Assembly (NCBI GenBank): GCA_025618425.1
Contig: CM046851.1
Location: 30,175,254 to 30,239,253 of the forward strand
Direction of reading: 5' to 3'
DNA: 64,000 nt
Source: Heliocidaris tuberculata
Lineage: Eukaryota > Echinodermata > Echinoidea > Camarodonta > Echinometridae
Shown: piece after piece, positions 55,981 to 64,000 of the stretch
How positions within the stretch are numbered: the first letter of the stretch is position 1
Layout: every line of letters starts with the position of its first letter
The notes under the pieces: generated by a model
The model's input: only the letters and a program-made list of their open reading frames with translations
Databases searched by the model: none
Told to the model about the DNA's origin: nothing
Position numbers and translations under genes: made by a program

Positions 55981-56964
55981 TATTTATATAGCGCATTTTC
56001 CATATATATATATATGTTCAAATGCGCTTTACAATGTTATTAACGAAATAAGTGAGTTTTGAGAAGCTTTTTGAAGACATCCAGAGATTGTTGGTTACGG
56101 AGAATTTGGGGTAGTTGATTCCACAGTTTGGGAGCAGCAGTTGAAAATGCTCTGTCACCAAGTGTGGGCAGCATCTTGAGAGATGGATAGTTCAGCATGG
56201 TGCCTTGTGAGGAGCGGAGAGAGTACCGGGATTGTTGACTGATAGTTATGAGTTCAGATAAGTAAGAAGGGGCGAGACCATGGATACATTTAAAGGTGAG
56301 TAGAAGAATCTTGAAGTGAATCCTTGACCTAATAGGTAGCCATTTCAATTGACGGAGGATTGGTTTCATGTGGCAGAATTTGGGTGAACCTGTGGCAAGT
56401 CTGGCAGCTGCATTTTGAATTCGCTGAAGTTTTTCAATGTGGGTAGCAGCGGCACCGTAGAGCAGACCATTACAGTAATCCAGGCGGCTGGTGATGAAAG
56501 CATGGATGAGTGTGAGTAGTGATCTCTGGTCCAGATACTTGCGAATTCTACGGATGTTGTGCAGATGGAAGAAGGCTGCCTTGCATGTCATCAGGACATG
56601 TTGATCCATGTTCATATTTGAATCAAACATGCAACCCAAGTTCTTAACATGGCTGGCGGGGACGATATCAGCATCTCCGATCCTGATGTGTGAGATGTTG
56701 ATCTTTTGAAGTTGCTGCCGTGTGCCAATGATGAGGAACTCTGTCTTATCATCATTGATTAGTAATCTGTTCTTTATCATCCAAGTTCGAATATCACTGA
56801 GACAGGACTCCATCACTGCAACAGCTTCTCTTTCACTTGCATCACCATCAGGCTTGAACGAAAAGTAGAGCTGAGTGTCATCGGCGTAGCAATGGGCACG
56901 TGGGAGATATTTCTCAAGGACATCGAACAGGTCTGATGTGTAGATAGAGAAGAGACGCAGTGAA
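55947..56964 (-). pseudogene. 5'-truncated L2-like LINE: RT C-terminal part
   Basis: The minus frame is open from about 56960: LFSIYTSDLFDVLEKYL, HCYADDTQLYFSFKPDGD (RT catalytic YADD), SHVKNLGCMFDSNMNM, SRLDYCNGLLYGAA and a closing LLKTHLFR at 56040. The tail AAAGCGC...GCGCTATATAAATAC plus (ATT)n at 55947-55981 marks the 3' end. The endonuclease and most of the RT are absent. The sequence TGAAATTTGTCTGAGGGCTC occurs on both sides (55880 and 56960) and may be a target duplication. Confidence 0.85.
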
Positions 56965-57009
56965 ATTTGTCTGAGGGCTCCTAGCGCCCCAAATGCTTAA
57001 AGTGAAGGA

Positions 57010-57600
57010 AGAATCAAGATTATAAGTTTGTGATAGCACCATATATTTCCCTTATCAAGGAAACATAAGCATCATATTTCATGAAGTTTTTATGTTGACA
57101 ATAGAGAAAGGGCAAAATATGCATTTTATGTCGGTCATTTTGAATATCCAAGATAGAAGCCACTTGAAGCGTTGAGATGGGGACTCTAATGACGTCACCA
57201 ATGTTTTTCCTGACCCTGGAAACATAGTATTAGAATATTCCAATATGTTTCCAGGCTGCCTTGAAGCAGAGATGGAGCAATATAATATTTCATGGCGGCC
57301 AATTTGAAAATCCAAAATGGCCGCCATATGCGATGAAGCGTTAGGAGTAGAAGTCGAGTAATGTCACAGATTCTTTTCTCGACCCAAGAAACGTAGGATT
57401 AGCATATTTCATTCAGTTTCTACGTTGAAAAGAAGCCGACTTAGGGGAAAAAATGTATTTGTGGCGGCCACTTTGAAAATTCAAAATGGCCACCATGTCC
57501 AATGAAGCGTTGAGATTGGAAGTTTAATTATGTCACTAATCGTTTTCCTGACCCATGAAACAAAGTACTAGCATATTCTGTTAAGTTGCTATTGGTTGAC

Positions 57601-57651
<51 letters not shown>

Positions 57652-58150
57652 CATACATATGTGTGCCATTTTTAAAATACAAAATGGCCGCCGTGTGCGA
57701 TGAAGCATTAAGATTAGAAGTCTAAATATGTCACCAATTGTTTTATCGACCAAGAAAAGGATTAGAATATTTTTGCTAAGTTCCTAGGTTGAACAGAAGC
57801 AGAGAGGAGGCAATTAATATATTACACGTATGCCATTATGAAAATCCAAAATGGCCTCCATATGCGAGGAAGCGGTAGAAGAAGATGTTTAGATGTCACC
57901 ATTTGTTTTCTGCACCCATAAATAGTAGGACTGGCCCATTTCATTACGTTTATACCTTTAAAAGAAGCTGAGATAAGGCAAATTATGTATTTTATGGCGG
58001 CCATTTTGAAAATCCAAAATGGCCACCAAGCCGGTGTTTGTGCAAATGCCAACATCATTATTTTGCTTACCCATGCTCTAACGATTCCGAAAATGTATAG
58101 TTTTGCTTATCTCCCAAAACTGAACAAATATATATAGTGAACCTGACTAG
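57010..58150. repeat. About 170-190-bp tandem array with GGCGGCCATTTTG hairpin
   Basis: Five to six diverged units each contain GGCGGCCATTTTGAAAAT then CCAAAATGGCCGCCAT (near 57300, 57475, 57680, 57845 and 58015), an AAGCGTT.AGA segment, and ATGTCACCAAT.TTTT. An AT microsatellite (57605-57660) interrupts one unit. The same hairpin also sits once in each arm of the composite. Confidence 0.75.
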
Positions 58151-58702
58151 AAGGCAGCCCTTGGCTTTATTTCTCTGTTTTAGAAAATATCAAAGTGTGA
58201 ACTTTAGAGTACTATAACTTTTTTGTTAGATAAGCAATGAACTTGTAATTTTAATATGATATTGACCCTATATATGGTTGATTTTCTGTAAAGTTGGAAG
58301 TCATTAGTGAAATGGACTTTTGAAATATGGAGAAATATGTATTTTGAAGCAATTCATATTTTTGGAAAAAAATGATAAAAATCACATTTTCTGCCCCAAA
58401 TTGTTGTACAAATCATCACGAAACCCATCGAATGTGGTGTCATGTTGTAGAGAATTTAATGCCCTTTAATATGCTACCACAAAAATGACAGAATGAGGTT
58501 CTGTTACAAAAATATCTTCAAAAGTGTTCAATACTAGTTACATATGGCGGCCATTTTGAAAATCCAAAATGGCTGCTCGGTCAGGGTTTTGTGCAAATGC
58601 CAACATCAATTTTCGGATTCCCCATGTTCTACCAATTCCAAAAATGTATAGTTTTGCTAATCTCCAAAAACTTTGAACAAAAATACATAGTGAACCTGAC
58701 TA

Positions 58703-59289
58703 TAACAGCACTTAATATATATGTGCGATTCGTGTTCCGACTGCCGGGGCGCGATTGTTTGTGGCGGGCGGGTGGGCTCGTCCATGTCCTGGCGCTTCGT
58801 GAGGACGTAAAATGAAAGTCATCTATGCCCTCGTAACAATGAAGCGTTTATACTAATGAGTATCTGAAATTATACTTAAATTTTAATATTTCCCTTGATA
58901 TGAAACTTAAACTGATAGACCTGAATACATAATAATAATTATAAGATTTATCTCGCCAATCATGTTTTATAAAAATTATATGACTTGTATTATGTTGAAT
59001 TTTGTATTGTATGACTTGCCTTGCAGTAAATGTGCTAGGACTCGGACTACTCTTACCGCTATGTTTGTGAATGTGCAACTCTTACTATGTTTATACTATG
59101 TTCCTTTATTGAAGACTGACAATAAAATAATACGAAATCAATCAAAGTCACATCGGTTATAACATTTTTATTAGAAGCTATCAGAGTTGGGTATACTTTT
59201 TTAAAGCACTGTATGATTTAGACGGAATGTAATGATTTATCAAACCAATATTTTACCGAGGAGCACGTTCATGCATATAGTGAAAGGAT
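58703..59289 (+). other. Non-coding; possible LINE 3' tail
   Basis: GACAATAAAATAATACGAAATCAATC near 59118-59145 looks like a CR1-type 3' end with AATAAA on the plus strand. No coding sequence. Confidence 0.3.
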
Positions 59290-59520
59290 TTTGAAAACAA
59301 TGCGTTCTTTCAATGGAGTGATTTATAAACTGGTGTTATGTGTTATGTTGGAGAGGGTCACTACACGAGCAGCGGTATTCTGTAATTTTTGTATTCTTGC
59401 ATGCTATTTTAGAGGCAAATTAAACAAAAGGGCAATTCCAAAATCTAGACGAGATGAAATCAAAGGATGGTTAATCTTCTCAGTAGCACTGCGAGTAGCA
59501 ACGTGTAAATCTTACATCGA
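59290..59520 (-). pseudogene. L2/CR1 RT C-terminal scrap
   Basis: The minus strand reads HPLISSRLDFGIALLFNLPL, a stop, then HARIQKLQNTAARVVTLSN and ITPLKER. It aligns with SRLDYCNGLLYG...IEKLQRIQNAAARLAT...WLPIRSR of the L2 fragment at 55947. Stops make it dead. Confidence 0.65.
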
Positions 59521-60153
59521 TTTGCTAATCATATCTCAAGGAAGTCTTGCTTCAATTCAACAAACAACCATAGTCGTCCTCACAAAAACCACACACACAC
59601 ACACACACACACACACGTATCCCCCAGACACACATTCAAAGAAATAGGCACTGCCTTAAAGAACCAAATGACAGCAGGGATCGCTGAACATTTTTCAGTG
59701 TTCGATTAAAAGTTTGGACACTGTTGGATTGAAAAAAAGCTATTCTTCCTGAAACATATATACACTGTTAATGAAAAATATTTTAGGGGAAAATTACCAA
59801 TAAAACGATGCAATAAGACCCTAAATTTGACTCCTGAAAGTGAAAGTTTATTTGTGTTGATTTTTTTCATAAATCTAGTGGCATAGAAGAGGTCGACACA
59901 AGGAAGGTTATGACAAGAGCTACAATAAGATGTATGCTCATTTCTTGGATATTCATGACATTGGATAACTTGAAAATCCACCGCTTTAACATTAAAAAAA
60001 GAAACATTGGGAAATCAAAAGTAATTAGCATCAAATCATCTTATTGTTAAATCTTTTTGTCTTAAACATCTTTATCTTTAAGTTAAATGTATTTATCTTT
60101 AACTAAAACTAAGCGTGAAGTATACTTTGCATTCGGTCATGTGATCAGTAGGT
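59521..60153. other. Non-coding; includes CA repeat and likely 3' UTR
   Basis: A (CA)n run lies at 59590-59616. The part below 60154 would be the 3' UTR of the minus-strand exon that follows. An AATAAA on the minus strand occurs at 59847-59852, about 300 bp after the stop. Confidence 0.45.
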
Positions 60154-60285
60154 TTAGATGGAAGGCTTCAGGTATTGGTTCCCCTCGCTTTGATCAATAT
60201 CGGTTATTCCACTGATCACTGCAACATTTCCGTCGTTAGCGCTCTTAATTTCCTCATATGCCGGTAGTTCGCTGTTGTCGGAGGA
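60154..60285 (-). CDS. Last coding exon: tyrosine-motif cytoplasmic tail of a putative receptor
   Basis: On the minus strand, a CTATTTTAAATCCTAG acceptor is followed by 43 codons and a stop. The peptide starts SSDNSELPAYEEIKSAND, continues GNVAVISGITDIDQSEGN and ends QYLKPSI. It is acidic and hydrophilic with two tyrosine motifs: YEEI, the classic Src-family SH2 ligand form when phosphorylated, and YLKP, a YxxP form favoured by Crk-type SH2 domains. Such tails end many invertebrate transmembrane receptors, for example scavenger-receptor-like or multiple-EGF proteins. The exon starts in phase 0. Upstream exons would lie at higher coordinates on the minus strand; none was identified up to 64000. 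Function is inferred from motifs only. Confidence 0.65.
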   Translation of the reverse strand, partial: SSDNSELPAYEEIKSANDGNVAVISGITDIDQSEGNQYLKPSI

Positions 60286-60594
60286 CTAGGATTTAAAATA
60301 GAAATTAGAATCAATCATGATAAGAATATTATTCTTCTTCAGGTGACCTAGATAAAGAAACGAAACCATCTTTACTGGTTAAGTGAAAATAGTTACAATT
60401 TTCGCGAGTAGTTATAATCATGTTGACGGAGAACATGATGATGACAATAATAATGATAAGAAAGAAAATAATAGTATATTATGGTCAGGTCTATTTTACC
60501 GCGGATACACGACGTTAGATTATGATATTACCCCGGCTTTAGCCAAGCTACCCTGATAAAGCACTCTAGTGTCGAAGGAACTTCTTTTTTCTTG
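60286..60594. other. Likely intron of the minus-strand gene
   Basis: AT-rich with no recognised feature. Confidence 0.35.
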
Positions 60595-60689
60595 GCATGG
60601 GCGGAAATCCCGAGGGGGACAAGGTGACGCCTCCCCCAAGATTTGGAGAGGACTCAATATATATGTTTAAAAGCGATTTCCGCCCATGC
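60595..60689. mobile_element. Short MITE with GCATGGGCGGAAATC termini
   Basis: The 15-base ends GCATGGGCGGAAATC and GATTTCCGCCCATGC are perfect inverted repeats about 95 bp apart, with G- and C-runs inside. No target duplication is clear. It resembles the hAT-type MITE at 15270. Confidence 0.65.
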
Positions 60690-60822
60690 TTCTGGATACC
60701 CATTTATTTCACCTGGATGGAGTTAGGGAAATTTAGATGATGTCTACTCTCTCAATGCAGAGGCGTGGAGAGAATCCACTCCAAATTAGTGGTTGAATGA
60801 CTCTTTTGATAGTGGATTCTAC

Positions 60823-60957
<135 letters not shown>

Positions 60958-62067
60958 TGTAGGGTGAGGGTGGGTAAATATGTATATTGTTTTTCTCTTT
61001 ACATATCCAAGATACAACTTTAGCATCATGCTTTGCAGTTTTGTAGTATGATTTGTAGACCAAAAAATATTCAAAATTTGTGAGGTCGCAATTACATTGT
61101 AATATAAACAGGGGAAGCACAATTCTGATGGGGTTTCATTTGCAAAATTTCACAAAGAAAATTTATTTAATAAGCTATACTTTTAATACGAGCAAGCGTA
61201 GCGAGCGAGCATTTGGTAATATTGGCTCTAAGTCACTTTGGATTAGGTGCACATGTTATGGAAAAGGGAAACATGGTATTTATCATGGGGAAAAGGACAC
61301 TTCAATTATTAGAAAAATAAATGAATGTGTAGAAAAGGTAGAAAAAGCAGTTCATCAGAGGTGAAAAGGGGCACTAATCACACCTTTAAAGGGGCATTTA
61401 TAAGAACGGGAAAATGTTCTTATATAAAGTAGAACAATTAAATCAGTGTCTAACTGTCTATATATTACAAAGAAAAAAAAATTACTTGTTACAATAAAAG
61501 GGATTATAAGGGAAAATGCTCTCGTTGAAATAGGAGGATTAATCAAAGGTAAGGTGAGGGATGAGGTGTAATTATCAAAATGGGCACTTAAAAGAATATG
61601 GAACGGGAACTTATTCGAAAGAAAAATGGGGGTACTTATCTGAAGTTAAAGGGAAAAGAAGGGGCACTCTGCCCACATGCAACGCCCGGATCGGTGCTTC
61701 TGACCGGGCTTACATGATATAATTGTCATTTCATAATTCTTCTGTGTATAGTTGGGTGATGATGTCACAGGTCATCATCCTCGATAAATATTGGGGGTGA
61801 TGTATTCCCTCTTTCTCCACCACATTCGATTCCTGTGACTGTATTTTCATTTCAATTTTGCAGAATTGCATTATAAAGGAAAATTGCCGACTGAACCCTC
61901 TAAATCTAGAATAATTACATGTACTTTTAATCTAAATAATTTTTCTGAATTTTGGCTTCGAAAAAAAAAATCACCTCTAAATATATTTGGGGATGGTAAC
62001 ACATGCAGGCCACCCTCTCTCCCCCCCCCCCCCCCACTTCATTAAAACAAAATTATACCTCCATATC
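60958..62067. other. Non-coding DNA with decayed GGGGCACTTATC minisatellite
   Basis: At 61340-61680 diverged units such as AAAAGGGGCACTAATC and GGGTACTTATCTGAAG recall the array at 28441-28900. A C-run lies at 62020-62035. No gene is recognised. Confidence 0.5.
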
Positions 62068-62433
62068 CCTCCCAGATCAACACCCATGTTGTATAATTTG
62101 AAATAGATGGTTTTCACTTTCAAGTGGTGTAAAAATATATTGGGAAAAATCAAAAGCAACGACAGAACTGTAGATAAATATTAATAAATTCATAGAAATC
62201 TACAATATTGTACATAGATAAATAATATTTTTATTGAAATAGAGAATATATCAATTTGAACAATATCAAATTATATTCATCTACAACATGATATAGAAAT
62301 GTATATTTTCCACCATTTTTTTTTTTTGGGGGGGGGTGAAACCTGGGGGATGTTTGTACACACCATCCCCCCACCCGAAAAGTTGGGGTATGCATACCCC
62401 CCCCCCCCCATTCCCCCGCTATCTACGCCCCTG
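62068..62433. mobile_element. Dispersed repeat with CAGGGGCGTAGATAGC terminus, copy 2
   Basis: It matches 21847-22185 throughout (CCCAGATCAACACCCATGTT; GATATAGAAATGTATATTTT; CTATCTACGCCCCTG). Near the right end it has a duplicated C/G-rich part. Confidence 0.65.
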
Positions 62434-63782
62434 TTTCAAATTCAGTATTAATTGTAGATCAAATATCACACCAGTATTTAGTCAGAAATGATCATAGTAT
62501 TACGTTAATTGTTAATTGTTATACTGGGGTGAGACCATTTGTTTTGTAAGTAGCTTTGAAAGAATAAAGCGATGCCCGTGATCTAAGCGCCTCGGGCAAT
62601 GCATATTACGTCCGGTCCATGATGTCTAAGCGCGCTGAGAGGGTTTTGGGATTGTTAGAAAGAAAATATATTGCTTGCCGTGTAGAATAAGAATGTATGG
62701 CTCAGAAAAACTTACAATCGGCATTGGGGTGTCGATAATGAAAGAAATAGTTTTGCAATATTATGAAAAGTCAAACTGGATTATGAAACTATAACTATTT
62801 CTCTACCAGTCAGTGAATACCCCGTCCGATTTGGTCTAGTAGTCACAAAGCATGTCATGGGTCCCTTTTTTCCCATCTTTTGTCACTTGGTTGTTCTTGG
62901 CATCCACATGAATTGAAATACATATTTTTTCCAATAAACATGTTTACTAACTTATTCAAATTTCTTGCATACCATTGTAACAATGGTGAATAATCATGTA
63001 AATAACATCTTCCTAAAAAGATCAAGACAATTCATTTTATTTAACAGATTCATAATTATCTTTAATGATTCACTTTCAATTACAAATGACCAACATCTTA
63101 TCTGCAAACCTTTCCTATTTTAGAGGAATGATTCATATTTTCGCCTTCAAACTAATGAGAGGAGCCCTAGATTCTTTTTTTTTTTTTTGTGAAAGCACAA
63201 TTTACACTTTATTCCTTATCTTTTGCCTCGCAAGATTCCTATTTTTCCTATGGAAGGTTGGCAGGTATGCAGCATGTAAAACTCTAAAAACTACTTATCT
63301 TTTTACACTCATGATTTATTTCGTTTTGGAAAAATTTTTCCCAAATGCTCTTAAAAAATAAAAACGACGACGATAATTATGATGAATGAACCACTGCCAT
63401 GGAAGCCTTTTCACAGAGGCTCCCACATAGTGTTTACCGAATGCCTTCAATTGTGAATACTCACTCACCATGGAAACCTACAGGGAACATTTAATGACAA
63501 TTATAGTAGATAAAAAGAAAACAGTAATAAAGTTCCTTTTCAAACCATTTCAAAGGAGTGTGGAATTGTTCATTGTGCTTTGTGCGTCTCCCTTGTGTCA
63601 AATAATTATTGGATGGAAGGGACTTGTGACATACATTACAAAATCCCTTATTTCTTCGTGACTACTGAACCAAATCGGACGGGGTTTTCGCTGAGATACA
63701 GATTAGTTTCAGTTTCACAATCTTGAACCATGATCAGATTAATTCTCATTTTCGAAAGGCCGATTGTAATCTTGTAATTGTA
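62434..63782. mobile_element. Foldback repeat, copy 2
   Basis: It is homologous to 30160-31447 in the same orientation: ATTGTAGATCAAATATC, GCGATGCCCGTGATCTAAGC, CAGTCAGTGAATACCCCGTC and, at the far end, CCAAATCGGACGGGGTTTTC. About 100 bp of extra sequence (about 63400-63485) is absent from copy 1. ORFs inside are unrecognised. Confidence 0.7.
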
Positions 63783-64000
63783 ACCTTAAGGAAATAGAGA
63801 GACTGCACCGTTTTGCTGAACCCATATCATACAAATTAATATCCCTCCCCCAGCCATCTTAAGGCACTATAAAACGCCCTTGTTTTCTCATAACAGAATG
63901 CTGCATGGTTGCTGATCTCGATCTGCACTTCGCTTCTCTCTTCTCTCTTCTCTCTCTCTCTCTCTCTATCTCCCTTTCACTCTCTATAATTATTTAATCC
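63783..64000 (+). mobile_element. LINE B family 3' UTR, second copy (cut by window end)
   Basis: CCTTAAGGAAATAGAGAGAC and GCTGCATGGTTGCTGATCTC, followed by a CT-rich tract and CACTCTCTATAATTA, match 10540-10735. Seventy-odd bases between CACCGTTTTGC and AGAATGCTGC differ from LINE B. The copy is 5'-truncated and continues beyond the window. Confidence 0.75.

Larger units (their letters stand above)
53254..58702. mobile_element. 5.4-kb inverted-repeat composite
   Basis: The left arm 53254-53831 and right arm about 58150-58702 are inverted copies over some 560 bp. GGTTCACTATGTA, TTTTGGAGATTAGCAAAACT, GATGTTGGCATTTGCACAAA, TTAAAGGGCAT and TATCATAT.AAAATTACAAG occur in the same order. The interior carries a tandem array (57010-58150), an inserted L2 fragment (about 55947-56964) and non-coding DNA. 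No transposase is seen. It resembles the 33111-38370 composite in plan but not in sequence. Confidence 0.7.

Overview
This is a piece of an animal nuclear genome. It is AT-rich and intron-bearing, almost entirely non-coding, and packed with transposable elements and tandem repeats. The mixture points to a marine invertebrate deuterostome, and a sea-urchin-like echinoderm is my best guess. That mixture is CR1/Jockey-like and L2-like LINEs, a DIRS-like tyrosine-recombinase retroelement, hAT-type MITEs with CAGGGGCG termini, TTAA-flanked foldback elements, mariner-like elements, and extracellular EGF and CUB exons with phase-1 introns. The taxonomic call is inference; no marker gene is present.

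Host genes appear only as isolated exons, and none is complete. A canonical six-cysteine EGF-like exon (20677-20802, +) is followed by a CUB exon (21109-21492, +). Both are symmetric phase 1-1 modules with good splice sites. A first coding exon with a signal peptide ends at a consensus CAG/GTAAGT donor (46928-46999, +). A last coding exon (60154-60285, -) encodes a cytoplasmic-type tail with YEEI and YLKP tyrosine motifs. Three further short candidates are weak.

Layout. 1-1941: 3' part of a DIRS-like element whose gag-like ORF is fused by an internal deletion to the recombinase C-terminus, followed by a perfect 59-bp inverted repeat. 3.4-4.8 kb: a hAT MITE and a 430-bp tandem triplication seeded in it. 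4.9-13.9 kb: a nested stack of dead CR1/Jockey-like LINEs, including a solo LTR, inserted in an oppositely oriented ORF1. 14.9-19.8 kb: a mariner remnant and an 18-bp minisatellite invaded by TA-flanked foldback elements. 20.2-22.2 kb: the EGF-CUB exons amid repeats. 26-32 kb: MITEs and a 51-bp minisatellite split by an insertion. 33.1-38.4 kb: a large palindromic composite with an about 97-bp satellite. 38.6-42.6 kb: opposed minisatellites and foldbacks. 43.9-45.5 kb: a broken LINE. 49.5-53.2 kb: an L2-like LINE with an uninterrupted 1058-residue endonuclease/reverse transcriptase ORF. 53.25-58.70 kb: a second large inverted-repeat composite. 59-64 kb: LINE scraps, the tyrosine-tail exon and second copies of repeats seen earlier.

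The most distinctive theme is repeated invasion of tandem repeats by inverted-repeat elements, and large inverted-repeat composites that carry tandem arrays but no visible transposase. All alignments were made by eye, so identities and boundaries are approximate unless an exact match is stated.
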